A DNA stretch of 64,000 nt, taken from positions 855 through 64,854 of the forward strand of contig JAHRYV010000012.1 in assembly GCA_020621965.1 (NCBI GenBank), given 5' to 3'. This document shows positions 1 to 10,115 of the stretch, one piece after another; the stretch's first letter is position 1; each line of letters starts with the position of its first letter. The translations under genes and the position numbers were made by a program. This DNA comes from Curvibacter sp. Lineage in GTDB: Bacteria; Pseudomonadota; Gammaproteobacteria; Burkholderiales; Burkholderiaceae_C. The notes below the pieces were generated by a model. It was not told the DNA's origin and did not search any database. It worked only from the letters and a program-made list of their open reading frames with translations.

Positions 1-228
1 GCAGGTGCAGGTGCAGGTGCAGGTGCAGGTGCAGGTGCAGGTGCAGGTGCAGGTGCGGGTGCAGGTGCGGGTGCAGGTGCGGGTGCAGGTGCAGGCGCAG
101 GCGCAGGCGCAGGTGCAGGTGCAGGTGCAGGCGCAGGCGCAGGTGCAGGTGCAGGTGCAGGCGCAGGTGCAGGTGCAGGTGCAGGTGCAGGTGCAGGTGC
201 AGGTGCAGGTGCAGGTGCAGGCGCAGGC
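1..228. repeat. Hexanucleotide tandem repeat (GCAGGT)n, about 38 units
   Basis: Thirty-eight consecutive six-base units fill the start of the window. Most are GCAGGT, with scattered GCGGGT and GCAGGC variants, and the array continues off the edge. Because the unit is six bases, copy-number change alters the length of the encoded Pro-Ala segment without changing frame, so this is a length-variable linker and not an on/off phase switch. Confidence 0.95.
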
Positions 229-629
229 GCAGCCGGCACGGTCGGAGCCGCCGCCGCTTGCCGAGCGCGTGACTCAAGCAGGGCTTTCACACGGTTCAGG
301 GTGTCGACGGCTTTCTCAAGCCCATCCTTGATCGCCTGCTGCAATTCCTCCGTGGTATAGCGGCCGCTGAAGTCCGTGTGCAGCAGTGCATCGAACGCAT
401 CCAGCGCGAATTGCTTGTATTCCGTGGAATGTTTGCCAAAGGCCTCGGCCAGGATGGCATTGGTGCTGTCGCGCAGCCTCTCAAGAGCCGGATCCCAGCG
501 ATCATGGACGTGGGACGCGTCGAACATGCGCAGCTCCTTGATGCGCAGCTCTATCTTGTTGATGGCACTGGCCGCACCAGTCTTGTTGGCTTCGCTTGAT
601 GGGCGCAGAGGGGGGGTCGAGGTGGACAC
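1..629 (-). CDS. Protein of unknown function with Pro-Ala repeat tail, partial at window edge
   Basis: This gene is absent from the ORF track because its stop lies outside the window. A GTG start at 629 is preceded by AAGGAG seven bases upstream, a strong ribosome binding site. About 125 residues, predicted mostly helical and charged (for example IKELRMFDASHVHDRWDPAL), are followed by a long (Pro-Ala)n run that continues past base 1. The coding strand is supported by the repeat itself: all unit variants (GCGGGT, GCAGGC) are silent Pro or Ala codons on the minus strand but change the residue in the plus-strand QV frame. Pro-Ala runs usually act as extended flexible linkers, so another domain may follow outside the window. 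I do not recognise the family. Confidence 0.75.
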   Translation of the reverse strand, partial: MSTSTPPLRPSSEANKTGAASAINKIELRIKELRMFDASHVHDRWDPALERLRDSTNAILAEAFGKHSTEYKQFALDAFDALLHTDFSGRYTTEELQQAIKDGLEKAVDTLNRVKALLESRARQAAAAPTVPAAPAPAPAPAPAPAPAPAPAPAPAPAPAPAPAPAPAPAPAPAPAPAPAPAPAPAPAPAPAPAPAPAPAPAPAPAPAP

Positions 630-804
630 TCAGGGGCTCCTTAAGGACAGCAGTCTGTCTCCAGTTCGCGGTGGACCCGCATTGTGACGCAATCCGTTCC
701 TTGCGACTTGCGTCCGCGGCGCTGGGCCGGATCTCGCCGCGGGGATTGTTGCCGTGTCAGGGCGCAAGCAGGCCCTGGCGCCGCTGACCCCCGCCCGGTC
801 GGCG

Positions 805-829
805 TGCCCAGCACGCCGCGGATGATCTG
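805..829. repeat. 25-bp direct repeat, copy A (matches 3' end of the DUF853 gene)
   Basis: TGCCCAGCACGCCGCGGATG and the next five bases (ATCTG) occur identically here and at 2396-2420, where they encode the RQIIRGVLG segment near the C-terminus of the HerA/DUF853 protein. A shared CCGCCC a few bases upstream suggests a slightly longer, degraded match. The two copies bracket the capA-like gene. Confidence 0.8.
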
Positions 830-848
830 GCGATCGGCTGCCACGCGG

Positions 849-2279
849 CTAGGGCGAGGTGGTGGCCGAGACGCTCTGCGGCACGGCTGTTGCGGCCGGC
901 ATCTTCAGTTCGAGCACGGGTCGTTTCTCCAACTGCTTGGCCAGCAGGCCATCCAGCGCGCTCAGGCTGGTGAGGCTGTAGTCAGCCACTGGAATACCGG
1001 ATCGGTCCATCTTCAGGGGAATGATGCCGGCGCCCAGCAACTGGCCTTGCGGGCTGAAGCGCACTTCCGCCACGATGGAGCTGCCCAGTTTGCCTTTGGT
1101 CGAAAAGGAGCGATACCCGACAAAATTGCCGAGCGAAAAGAAGATGGGTTTGTCCTTGTACACCTCGTACGGACGTACCACGTGCGGGCCATGGCCGAAT
1201 ACGGCACTGGCCCCCGCATCGATGGCGAACTGGGCGAATCTGCGCACATTGCCCCGGTATTCGTTCATGAAATACTCGTCCTGCTCAGGCGTGCCGGCCG
1301 CGGACTCACCCTCGCTCCCGGCATGGACCGTGACGATGACCAGGCGGGCGGTGCTCTGGGCGCGCTCGATGTCCCGCCGGATCTGTTCCTCGTTGTCCAT
1401 ATGCGTGAAGGTGGTCAGGTAGCTGTAGCCCAGGAAGGCCACCGTCGTGCCCCGGACCGTGACGGTCGCGACGTTCGCGCCCGGCACGCCCACGGGCTGG
1501 ATGCCCTCGGCCCGCAGGGCGCTCTGGGTGGCTTGCAGGCCCTCGGCGCCGAAGTCCATGGCGTGGTTGTTCGCCAGCGACAGCACGTCAAAGCCCATCT
1601 CGCGCAGCGTGGCGGCATAACTTTTGGGCATCCTGAACGTGAAATAGCCTGGTCGTGAGACGTCCTTGCGCGATTTGCCGTGGTCGTAGAGCACGCCTTC
1701 CAGATTGCCGACCACGATGTCCGCGTTGTTCAGCGTGTGGTGCAGCTCCGCGATGCGCTGGTGGTCGCGCGCGTCGGGCAGACGGGGATGGGGATAGTTG
1801 CTGCCGAGGACGATGTCCCCCACGGCGCGGATCACGATGGGCGGCTCGGCTACGGCGGGCGCGAGCGCGGCGGGTGGGGGTGGCCGCACCCTGAGCACGA
1901 CCGGGGCGGTCGGATCGGGGATCGCCACTTCCGGCAGGGGCAGACCGTTGCGATGGATCGCCGCCGCGGTCGCCATGCCGGAAGCGACGAACAGGATCCA
2001 GAACAACCCGCGCACCGGGTGGATGCGGCGGGCGAGGGGGCGCGACGGCGCCGCCAGCTTCTGCAGGGCCTGCCGCACCTCTGGGTCCTCCGGCATCAGC
2101 TCCAGGTAACGCCCGAGCGCATGGTGCGACACCTCGGCATGGCCGAGTTTCCGGCCCGCCTTTGCGAGCAGGCCTTGGGCCAGGCGCGTCAGCACCAGCG
2201 CCTCGGCCTGCTGACCGTTCTTGTGTTTGCGGTGTATCAGTTCGCGTAGCGTGGCGAGACTGTTGTTGTCGGATGGCAT
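849..2279 (-). CDS. CapA/PgsA-like metallophosphatase-fold protein, membrane anchored
   Basis: The C-terminal two thirds (from about residue 145) matches the PGA_cap/CapA fold of poly-gamma-glutamate capsule proteins. It starts at IRAVGDIVLG, with VVGNLEGVL, LANNHAMDFG and FGHGPHVVRPYE carrying the Asp, Asn and His positions expected of a calcineurin-like metal site, and ends in SLGNFVGY. The first ~75 residues form a helical, TPR-like cytoplasmic segment, followed by one membrane segment (GLFWILFVASGMATAAAI), which should place the catalytic domain in the periplasm. No capB/capC or other poly-glutamate genes are nearby, so a capsule role is not implied; a cell-envelope hydrolase role is as likely. 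A 25-bp direct repeat lies on either side of the gene. Confidence 0.82.
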   Translation of the reverse strand: MPSDNNSLATLRELIHRKHKNGQQAEALVLTRLAQGLLAKAGRKLGHAEVSHHALGRYLELMPEDPEVRQALQKLAAPSRPLARRIHPVRGLFWILFVASGMATAAAIHRNGLPLPEVAIPDPTAPVVLRVRPPPPAALAPAVAEPPIVIRAVGDIVLGSNYPHPRLPDARDHQRIAELHHTLNNADIVVGNLEGVLYDHGKSRKDVSRPGYFTFRMPKSYAATLREMGFDVLSLANNHAMDFGAEGLQATQSALRAEGIQPVGVPGANVATVTVRGTTVAFLGYSYLTTFTHMDNEEQIRRDIERAQSTARLVIVTVHAGSEGESAAGTPEQDEYFMNEYRGNVRRFAQFAIDAGASAVFGHGPHVVRPYEVYKDKPIFFSLGNFVGYRSFSTKGKLGSSIVAEVRFSPQGQLLGAGIIPLKMDRSGIPVADYSLTSLSALDGLLAKQLEKRPVLELKMPAATAVPQSVSATTSP

Positions 2280-2366
2280 GGGTCTCCCTGTCTGGCAGAT
2301 ACCCCGGCGCGCGGCGGCAGGCGATGCCGATGGCGCAGCCAGGCTGCTCTCTTGTGCGGGCGGTGA

Positions 2367-3872
<1,506 letters not shown>

Positions 3873-3931
3873 GTCAGTCCCTAAAAGTACAATTCAGTCC
3901 CCATAGCGTAACGAAATTTGAAGGACTCCCC

Positions 3932-4651
3932 ATGGCTGGACACAGTAAATGGGCCAATATTCAGCACCGCAAGGGTCGGCAGGACGAAAAGCGCGGCAAG
4001 ATCTGGACCCGCATCGTCCGTGAAATCACCGTGGCGGCACGCGCCGGTGGAGGCGATCCGGCGGCCAACCCGCGCCTGCGCCTGGCCATCGACAAGGCCA
4101 AGGCGGCCAATATGCCGGCCGATCGCGTCAAATACAACATCGACAAGGCCACCGGCAACCAGGAAGGCGTGCATTACGACGAGATACGCTACGAGGGCTA
4201 CGGCATCGGCGGCGCGGCCATCATCGTCGACACCATGACCGACAACCGCGTGCGCACCGTGGCCGAGGTGCGTCACGCCTTCTCCAAGCACGGTGGCAAT
4301 ATGGGCACCGAAGGCTCCGTGGCCTTCCAGTTCAAGCACTGCGGCCAGCTGATCTACGCCCCGGGCACGGATGAGGACAAGGTGATGGAGGTGGCGCTGG
4401 AGGCCGGCGCCGAGGACGTGGTGAGCGACGACGACGGCGCCATCGAGGTGCTGACCACGCCCCACGATTTCGAGGCCGTGAAGAACGCGCTGGAAGCCGC
4501 CGGTCTGAAGGCCGAAGTGGCCGGCGTGACCATGCGCCCCGAGAACACGATCGAACTCAGTGGCGATGACGCCGCCAAGATGCAAAGACTGCTGGACGTT
4601 CTCGAGGATCTCGATGACGTGCAGGAGGTCTACCACAACGCTGCACTCTAA
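3932..4651 (+). CDS. yebC: YebC/PmpR family regulatory/translation factor
   Basis: The 239-residue protein begins with the family signature [18 protein letters not shown] and continues with the conserved three-domain YebC pattern ([16 protein letters not shown], then [14 protein letters not shown], then [15 protein letters not shown]). Family members are described as DNA-binding regulators (PmpR) and, more recently, as ribosome-associated factors helping translation of proline-rich stretches. The start is fixed by AAGGA six bases upstream. It is divergent from the DUF853 gene and followed by a repeat-bearing spacer before purD. Confidence 0.96.
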   Translation: MAGHSKWANIQHRKGRQDEKRGKIWTRIVREITVAARAGGGDPAANPRLRLAIDKAKAANMPADRVKYNIDKATGNQEGVHYDEIRYEGYGIGGAAIIVDTMTDNRVRTVAEVRHAFSKHGGNMGTEGSVAFQFKHCGQLIYAPGTDEDKVMEVALEAGAEDVVSDDDGAIEVLTTPHDFEAVKNALEAAGLKAEVAGVTMRPENTIELSGDDAAKMQRLLDVLEDLDDVQEVYHNAAL

Positions 4652-4755
4652 GGCATACCCCCAGGCTGCGCGCACTGCGTGTCGCTACGCCACCCCCCTT
4701 GCAGGGGGCGGCACCAGCGGCCCGGCGAAGCCGGTTCCGCGGTGCCCCTGAGTTG
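4652..4755. repeat. Comamonadaceae-type intergenic repeat with hairpins
   Basis: The yebC-purD spacer contains CCCCCAGGCTGCGCGCACTG, followed by two inverted repeats: CCCCCT/AGGGGG around a short loop, and CCGG-CGAA-CCGG. Together this resembles the GC-rich dispersed element often seen between genes in this family; that identification is from memory and no second copy occurs in the window. The hairpins have no T-run, so any role in termination would be Rho-independent only in part. Confidence 0.55.
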
Positions 4756-4801
4756 GCGTGATTTGCCGGCCTACGCGGTATGAGATAAAGAAAAGGTTGA
4801 T

Positions 4802-6082
4802 ATGAAAGTCTTAGTGATTGGTGGCGGCGGCCGGGAACACGCACTGGCCTGGAAACTGGCCCAGTCTCCCAAGGTGCAGATGATCTACGTGGCGCCGGGC
4901 AACGGCGGCACGGCGCGCGACAAGCGGCTGCAGAACGTGCCCATCACCGACGTCAAGGCGCTGCGTGAGTGGGCGCAGCAGGAGAAGATCGGCCTGACCG
5001 TGGTCGGCCCCGAGGCGCCGCTGGCCGCCGGCGTGGTGGACGAGTTCCGCGCCCATGGCATGCGCATCTTCGGCCCCACCCGGGCGGCGGCGCAACTGGA
5101 GTCGTCCAAGGCCTTTTCCAAGGCCTTCATGAAGCGCCACGGCATTCCCACCGCCGAGTACGACACCTTCTCCGATGCCGCGGCGGCCCACGCCTACGTG
5201 GACAAGATGGGCGCGCCCATCGTGGTTAAGGCCGACGGCCTGGCCGCCGGCAAGGGCGTGGTGGTGGCCATGAACGTCGCCGAGGCGCACGAGGCGATCG
5301 ATTTCATGCTGCTGGACAACAAGCTGGGCGTGAGCCACAACGAGGGCGGCGCGCGGGTGGTCATCGAGCAGTTTCTGCAGGGTGAGGAAGCCAGCTTCAT
5401 CGTGCTGTGCGACGGCAAGAACGTGGTGGCGCTGGCCACCAGCCAGGACCACAAGCGCCTGCTGGACGCCGACCAGGGCCCCAACACCGGCGGCATGGGC
5501 GCCTATTCGCCGGCACCGGTGGTGACCCCGGCGGTGCACGCCCGCGCCATGCGCGAAATCATCCTGCCCACCATCAAGGGTATGGAAAAAGACGGCATCC
5601 CCTACACCGGCTTCCTCTACGCCGGCCTGATGATCGACGCCGACGGGCACCCGAAGACGCTGGAGTTCAACTGCCGCATGGGCGACCCCGAGACCCAGCC
5701 CATCATGATGCGCCTCAAGAGCGACCTGCTCGACGTCATGCTGGCGGCCACTGACGGCAAGCTGGACCAGGTTGAGCTGGACTGGGACCGTCGCATCGCG
5801 CTGGGCGTGGTGATGGCCGCGCACGGCTACCCCATGAATCCGCGCAAGGGCGACGTCATCACCGGGCTGCCGGCCGACACGGACGAGGGCGTGGTGTTCC
5901 ACGCCGGTACCGCGCTGCAGGACGGGCAGGTGACCGTGACCGGCGGCCGCGTGCTCTGCGTCACCGCCCTGGGCGACACCACCAAGAACGCGCAGCAGCG
6001 GGCCTACGAGCTGGCGCAGAGCATCCGCTTCGACGGCATGCAGTACCGCCGCGATATCGGCTACCGCGCCATCAAGAACTGA
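4802..6082 (+). CDS. purD: Phosphoribosylamine-glycine ligase (GARS)
   Basis: Catalyses the second step of de novo purine synthesis, ATP-dependent joining of glycine to 5-phosphoribosylamine. The 426-residue length is standard. The N-terminal MKVLVIGGGGREHALAWKLA, the ATP-grasp loop KADGLAAGKGVVVA, the GPNTGGMGAYSPAP segment and FNCRMGDPETQP are all diagnostic. Start ATG is preceded by AAAGG. The gene heads a plus-strand run reaching rng. The other purine gene in the window, purL, is 54 kb away at the right edge. Confidence 0.97.
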   Translation: MKVLVIGGGGREHALAWKLAQSPKVQMIYVAPGNGGTARDKRLQNVPITDVKALREWAQQEKIGLTVVGPEAPLAAGVVDEFRAHGMRIFGPTRAAAQLESSKAFSKAFMKRHGIPTAEYDTFSDAAAAHAYVDKMGAPIVVKADGLAAGKGVVVAMNVAEAHEAIDFMLLDNKLGVSHNEGGARVVIEQFLQGEEASFIVLCDGKNVVALATSQDHKRLLDADQGPNTGGMGAYSPAPVVTPAVHARAMREIILPTIKGMEKDGIPYTGFLYAGLMIDADGHPKTLEFNCRMGDPETQPIMMRLKSDLLDVMLAATDGKLDQVELDWDRRIALGVVMAAHGYPMNPRKGDVITGLPADTDEGVVFHAGTALQDGQVTVTGGRVLCVTALGDTTKNAQQRAYELAQSIRFDGMQYRRDIGYRAIKN

Positions 6083-6097
6083 CGCCCTCTGCGCACC

Positions 6098-6745
6098 ATG
6101 CCCGGCAGCGACTATCCCCAGCCTTTCCCGGTGCAGTTTGCCGGCAGCGCCGTGGCGCGCTGGCTGCTGCGTCGCATGGGCTGGGAGGTCCATTTCGAGG
6201 GCCTGCCGTCCCTGCAGGGCGTGCTGGCGGTCTACCCCCACACCAGCAACTGGGATTTTGTGGTGCTGATCACCATGAAATGGGCGATCGGCATCCAGGT
6301 GCGCTTCTGGAGCAAGGACAGCCTGTTCCGCATCCCGCTGTTCGGGCGCTGGCTGCGCAGCCTGGGCGGGGTGCCGGTGGCGCGGACCTCGCCGCAAGGC
6401 ATGGTCGGCGATACCGCGGCCCGGATGCAGCAGGCCCGTGAGCGGGGCGACTATTTCTGGCTGGCGGTGGCGCCCGAGGGCACGCGCAAATACCTGCCGG
6501 GCTGGCGCAGCGGTTTTTACCGCACCGCGGTGCAGGCCGGCGTGCCCCTGGGCCTGGTGCGCGTGGATTACCGCGGGCGCCAGGTGACAGTGACCGATTT
6601 CCTGCGCCTCAGCGGTGACGAGGCGGCCGACTTCCAGCGCATCGCCGCCGCCCTGGAAGGCGCGAACGGCTACCACCCGGACAAGGCCGCGCCCATACGC
6701 CTGCTCGACGCCAGCGTGCCGCGCGCCGAGACCATTGTGAAATGA
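6098..6745 (+). CDS. PlsC-like lysophospholipid acyltransferase family protein
   Basis: A 215-residue protein of the PlsC/1-acyl-glycerol-3-phosphate acyltransferase fold. The catalytic block is HTSNWD (H-X4-D), and the substrate block is PEGTRK. It is shorter than canonical PlsC and lacks a clear leading transmembrane anchor, which fits the small 'PlsC-like' branch that sits beside hemF in related bacteria. The acyl acceptor cannot be told from sequence. Fifteen bases separate it from purD, and its TGA overlaps the hemF ATG (ATGA), so the three are probably co-transcribed. Confidence 0.85.
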   Translation: MPGSDYPQPFPVQFAGSAVARWLLRRMGWEVHFEGLPSLQGVLAVYPHTSNWDFVVLITMKWAIGIQVRFWSKDSLFRIPLFGRWLRSLGGVPVARTSPQGMVGDTAARMQQARERGDYFWLAVAPEGTRKYLPGWRSGFYRTAVQAGVPLGLVRVDYRGRQVTVTDFLRLSGDEAADFQRIAAALEGANGYHPDKAAPIRLLDASVPRAETIVK

Positions 6746-7680
6746 AGACCATGACGAACGCTACGCCCCCTGTTCAGATCGTGCGCGACTACCTGCAGAG
6801 CCTGCAGCAGCGCATCACCGGCGCCATCGCCGACATCGACGGCGGCACTTTCCTCGCCGACGCCTGGCAAAAAGAGCCGGGGGAACAGCTGCAGGGCAAT
6901 GGCCTGACCAAGATCCTGGAAGGCGGCCCGGTGTTCGAGCGCGCCGGCTGCGGTTTCTCTCACGTGCAAGGCCCCCGGCTGCCGCCTTCGGCCACCCAGC
7001 ACCGTCCGGAACTGGCGGGCGCCCCCTTCGAGGCCATGGGTGTCTCGCTGGTGTTCCACCCGCGCAACCCCTATGTGCCCACCGTGCACATGAACGTGCG
7101 CATGCTGGCGGCCAAGGGCAAGGACGGGCAGGACGTCTGCTGGTTCGGCGGCGGCATGGACCTGACGCCCTACTACGGCTTCGAGGAAGACGCGGTGCAT
7201 TTCCACACCGTCTGCCGCGATGCGCTCAAGCCCTTCGGCGATGACAAATACCCGCGCTTCAAGGCCTGGTGCGACGACTACTTCTTCCTCAAGCACCGCA
7301 ACGAGCAGCGCGGCGTGGGTGGCGTGTTCTTCGACGATTTCTCCGAACTGGGCTTCGAGGGCAGCTTTGCCATGCTGCGCGCCGTGGGCGACGCTTTCCT
7401 GCACGCCTACCTGCCCATCGTCGAGAAGCGGCAGCATCTGGAATATGGTGAGCGCGAGCGCGCCTTCCAGCTCTATCGCCGCGGCCGTTATGTGGAGTTC
7501 AACCTGGTCTGGGACCGCGGCACCCACTTCGGTCTGCAGTCGGGCGGGCGCACCGAATCCATCCTGCTGTCCATGCCGCCGCTGGTGAGCTGGTCCTATC
7601 AGCACACACCCGAGCCGGGTTCGCCCGAGGCGGCGCTCTATACCCGCTTCCTGCCGCGCAGGGACTGGGTTTCGGCGTGA
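6742..7680 (+). CDS. hemF: Oxygen-dependent coproporphyrinogen III oxidase
   Basis: Oxidatively decarboxylates coproporphyrinogen III to protoporphyrinogen IX in aerobic heme synthesis. The 312-residue length is close to E. coli HemF. Family signatures include [51 protein letters not shown] and the C-terminal [16 protein letters not shown]. Its start overlaps the upstream acyltransferase stop. Its TGA overlaps the nadD GTG, so expression of the two is translationally coupled. Confidence 0.97.
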   Translation: MKTMTNATPPVQIVRDYLQSLQQRITGAIADIDGGTFLADAWQKEPGEQLQGNGLTKILEGGPVFERAGCGFSHVQGPRLPPSATQHRPELAGAPFEAMGVSLVFHPRNPYVPTVHMNVRMLAAKGKDGQDVCWFGGGMDLTPYYGFEEDAVHFHTVCRDALKPFGDDKYPRFKAWCDDYFFLKHRNEQRGVGGVFFDDFSELGFEGSFAMLRAVGDAFLHAYLPIVEKRQHLEYGERERAFQLYRRGRYVEFNLVWDRGTHFGLQSGGRTESILLSMPPLVSWSYQHTPEPGSPEAALYTRFLPRRDWVSA

Positions 7681-8279
7681 CGGCGCCACGCCTGGGCGTG
7701 TTCGGCGGCGCCTTCGACCCGCCGCACCTGGCCCATCGCGCGCTGGCCGAGGCCGCGCTGGCCCAGCTGCGGCTGGACGAGTTGCGCGTGCTGCCCACCG
7801 GCCAGGCCTGGCACAAGAGCCGGCCGCTCACCGACGCCGCGCACCGCCTGGCCATGAGCCGGCTGGCCTTCGCCGGCCTGGAGCAGGTGCGCCTGGACGA
7901 CCGCGAAATCCGCCGCGCCGGCCCGTCCTACACCCTGGACACCTTGCGCGAGCTGCACGCGGAGAACCCGCAGGCCGAGCTCTACCTGGTGATGGGCAAG
8001 GACCAGGCCGATGTGCTGCCGACCTGGCGCAACTGGCAGGAAATCGTGCAACTTGCTATAATTTGTGTAGCTGACCGGGATGTCCTGACCGGTCAGGAGA
8101 CCCGCTTCGCTCCGCCGCCCGAGATGGCGGGGCGCTTCTGCAAGTTGCAGATGCCGGCCATGGACATCAGCGCCACCGGCATCCGCGCCCGCATCGCCAG
8201 CCGCCTGGGCATCGCGCCTCTGGTCAGCCCTGCCGTTGCGCGCTATATTGAGCAAAATCATCTTTATCAAAGCACCTGA
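7677..8279 (+). CDS. nadD: Nicotinate-nucleotide adenylyltransferase
   Basis: Transfers AMP from ATP to nicotinate mononucleotide, making deamido-NAD. The HIGH-type nucleotidyltransferase start [15 protein letters not shown] and the later [10 protein letters not shown] (ISSTxIR motif) are clear, and 200 residues is the usual length. The start is a GTG overlapping hemF's stop (GTGA). The 3' part holds an unusually AT-rich patch (TTGCTATAATTTGTG) that could act as an internal promoter for rsfS-rlmH. The stop overlaps the rsfS ATG (TGATG). Confidence 0.96.
   Translation: MTAPRLGVFGGAFDPPHLAHRALAEAALAQLRLDELRVLPTGQAWHKSRPLTDAAHRLAMSRLAFAGLEQVRLDDREIRRAGPSYTLDTLRELHAENPQAELYLVMGKDQADVLPTWRNWQEIVQLAIICVADRDVLTGQETRFAPPPEMAGRFCKLQMPAMDISATGIRARIASRLGIAPLVSPAVARYIEQNHLYQST
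8054..8062 (+). promoter_or_regulatory. Possible internal extended -10 promoter within nadD
   Basis: TGCTATAAT is a perfect extended -10 element (TGnTATAAT) inside a GC-rich coding region. No good -35 hexamer is visible about 17 bases upstream, which extended -10 promoters can tolerate. If active it would give extra rsfS-rlmH-maf transcript. Sequence-only inference. Confidence 0.35.
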
Positions 8280-9043
8280 TGACCACCGAAACCGCCGCCA
8301 AAAAAGACATCCAGAAACTCCAGCGTGCCATCGTCGATGGTCTGGAGGACGTGAAGGCCCAGGACATCCAGGTGTTCAATACCGAGAAGCTCTCGCCGCT
8401 GTTCGAGCGTGTGATGGTGGCCTCCGGCACCTCCAATCGCCAGACCAAGGCCCTGGCGGCCAGCGTGCGCGACGCCGTGCGCGATGCCGGCTTTGGCAAG
8501 CCGCGCATGGAGGGTGAGGAAAACGGCGAGTGGATCATCGTCGACTGCGGCGCGGCCGTGGTCCACATCATGCAGCCGGCCATCCGCCAGTACTACCACC
8601 TCGAAGACCTGTGGGGTGAGACGCCCATCCGTCTGAAGTTCGGTGCCGACAAGCCCGCGGCCAAGGTGGCCGAAAAGGCGCCCGCCAAGGCCGCCGCCCC
8701 CGCCAAGACCGGCAGCCTCAAGCGCGCCAGCGCCGCCAAGCAGGGTGTGGCCGAGGCCTATCCCTCGCGTGCCCAGCTGAAGAAGGCCGAGGAGAAGAAG
8801 GCGGCGGATCGCAAGAAGGCGGCCGGCAAGCCGGCGGCCAAGAAGACGACCGCCGCCAAGGCCCCGGCCAGCAAGACCGCGGCCGGCAAGACCACGGCCA
8901 AAGCCAAAGCCCCGATCAAGACCGTCAAGGTGAACGCCACCAAGGCGCCGGCGAAAAAGGCAGCAGCCAAGACCGCCGCCAAGCCGGCTGGCAAAGCGGC
9001 CAAGGCGCCGGCGAAGAAGACGGCGACCCGCAAGGCGCGGTGA
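8279..9043 (+). CDS. rsfS: Ribosomal silencing factor RsfS with H1-like basic tail
   Basis: Residues ~8-115 are a normal RsfS/Iojap domain (binds L14 and blocks subunit joining in starvation), with [13 protein letters not shown]-like sequence (here [18 protein letters not shown]), [18 protein letters not shown] and YYHLEDLWG. Most RsfS proteins end there. This one continues for ~135 residues of Lys/Ala/Pro-rich low-complexity sequence ([20 protein letters not shown] and similar), resembling eukaryotic H1 tails or bacterial histone-like AAKKP proteins. The tail is in frame and not a fusion by frameshift. It overlaps nadD (TGATG) and rlmH (GTGA). Confidence 0.93.
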   Translation: MTTETAAKKDIQKLQRAIVDGLEDVKAQDIQVFNTEKLSPLFERVMVASGTSNRQTKALAASVRDAVRDAGFGKPRMEGEENGEWIIVDCGAAVVHIMQPAIRQYYHLEDLWGETPIRLKFGADKPAAKVAEKAPAKAAAPAKTGSLKRASAAKQGVAEAYPSRAQLKKAEEKKAADRKKAAGKPAAKKTTAAKAPASKTAAGKTTAKAKAPIKTVKVNATKAPAKKAAAKTAAKPAGKAAKAPAKKTATRKAR

Positions 9044-9507
9044 AGCTGCTGATCGTCGCGGTCGGCCAGCGGGTGCCCGACTGGGCCCAGACCGCCTGGG
9101 ACGACTACGCCAAGCGTTTCCCGCCCGAGTTGCGGGTCGAGCTCAAGGCCGTCAAGACCGAGCCGCGCGGCTCCAAGACCGTGGAGCAGCTCTACGCCGC
9201 CGAGCGCAAGCGCATCGAGGAGGCGATTCCCCGTGGCACCCGCATCGTCGCGCTGGACGAGCGCGGCACCGCGCTGACCACGGTGGCGCTGGCCGGCAAG
9301 CTCAAGGACTGGCAGCTCGGCGGGGACGACGTAGCCCTGGTCATCGGCGGCCCCGATGGCCTGGAGCCGGCGTTTCGCCAGGCCGCGCACGAGCGCATCC
9401 GCCTGTCCGATCTGACCCTGCCGCACGCCATGGTGCGCGTGCTGCTGATCGAGCAGCTCTACCGGGCCTGGTCCATCAACGCCAACCATCCCTACCACCG
9501 TGAGTGA
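9040..9507 (+). CDS. rlmH: 23S rRNA pseudouridine-1915 N3-methyltransferase
   Basis: A SPOUT-fold methyltransferase that methylates pseudouridine 1915 in helix 69 of 23S rRNA using SAM. The 155-residue length equals E. coli RlmH. The knot region FVIGG/GPDG is present ([11 protein letters not shown]), as is the C-terminal [20 protein letters not shown] and terminal NHPYHRE. GTG start overlaps the rsfS stop, and the end overlaps the maf start by eight bases. Confidence 0.97.
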   Translation: MKLLIVAVGQRVPDWAQTAWDDYAKRFPPELRVELKAVKTEPRGSKTVEQLYAAERKRIEEAIPRGTRIVALDERGTALTTVALAGKLKDWQLGGDDVALVIGGPDGLEPAFRQAAHERIRLSDLTLPHAMVRVLLIEQLYRAWSINANHPYHRE

Positions 9508-10102
9508 TTTCATTTATCTGGCCTCGCAAAGCCCGCGCCGGCGCCAGCTGCTGGAACAGCTGGGCGTGCGCCACGAGTTGCTGTTGCCCGACGCCGACGA
9601 GGACGCCGAGGCGATCGAGGCCGTCTTTTCCGGCGAGGCCCCGGCCGCCTACGTGCAGCGTGTCACCCAGCTCAAGCTCGACGCCGCGCTGGCCCGCCTC
9701 AAGCGCCGCGGCCTGCCGGCCGCACCCGTGCTGTGTTCGGATACGACCGTGGCCCTGGGCCGCACCATCTACGGTAAACCGGCCGATGCGGCCGATGCGC
9801 GCCGCATGCTGGCCGAGCTGGCCGGCCACAGCCACCGCGTGTTGACGGCGGTGGCCATCGGCACGCCGCGGCGCCGGCTGCAGGCGCTGAGCAGCTCGCG
9901 CGTGACCTTCACTGCCCTGAGCCGGCCGCAGATAAGCGCCTACGTGGCCGGCGGCGAGCCCAGGGGCAAGGCCGGCGCCTACGCCGTGCAGGGCAGGGCG
10001 GCCGCCTTCATCTCGCATATCTCGGGCAGCTACTCTGGCATCATGGGACTGCCTATGCACGAGACGGCACAATTGCTGCAAGCGTTCGGCTTCAAAATCT
10101 AG
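9500..10102 (+). CDS. maf: Maf-like nucleoside triphosphate pyrophosphatase
   Basis: Hydrolyses non-canonical or modified nucleoside triphosphates (dTTP/UTP or m7GTP, depending on subgroup). The N-terminal [17 protein letters not shown] is the Maf signature, and CSDTTVALG and [14 protein letters not shown] supply the remaining active-site segments. The latter (GAYxxQG) suggests the YhdE type with dTTP/UTP preference. The GTG start lies inside rlmH; rng begins 13 bases downstream. Confidence 0.93.
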   Translation: MSDFIYLASQSPRRRQLLEQLGVRHELLLPDADEDAEAIEAVFSGEAPAAYVQRVTQLKLDAALARLKRRGLPAAPVLCSDTTVALGRTIYGKPADAADARRMLAELAGHSHRVLTAVAIGTPRRRLQALSSSRVTFTALSRPQISAYVAGGEPRGKAGAYAVQGRAAAFISHISGSYSGIMGLPMHETAQLLQAFGFKI

Positions 10103-10115
10103 ACGGCTACTCAAA

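Noticed and set aside
1-228. Tandem repeat as CRISPR array
   Set aside because: Units are six bases with no spacers.
5-331. QV-rich ORF on the plus strand
   Set aside because: It is the complement of the Pro-Ala repeat; variants change its residues but are silent in the minus-strand frame.
641-844. Small ORF containing RQIIRGVLG next to the capA-like gene
   Set aside because: The match to DUF853 covers only the 25-bp repeat; the remaining sequence is unlike any protein, so I treat it as repeat and spacer. The 630-848 spacer otherwise shows only the GTG gene's ribosome site.
4811-6676. 621-residue minus-strand ORF
   Set aside because: Antisense shadow of purD and the acyltransferase, which carry clear family motifs in the sense frame.
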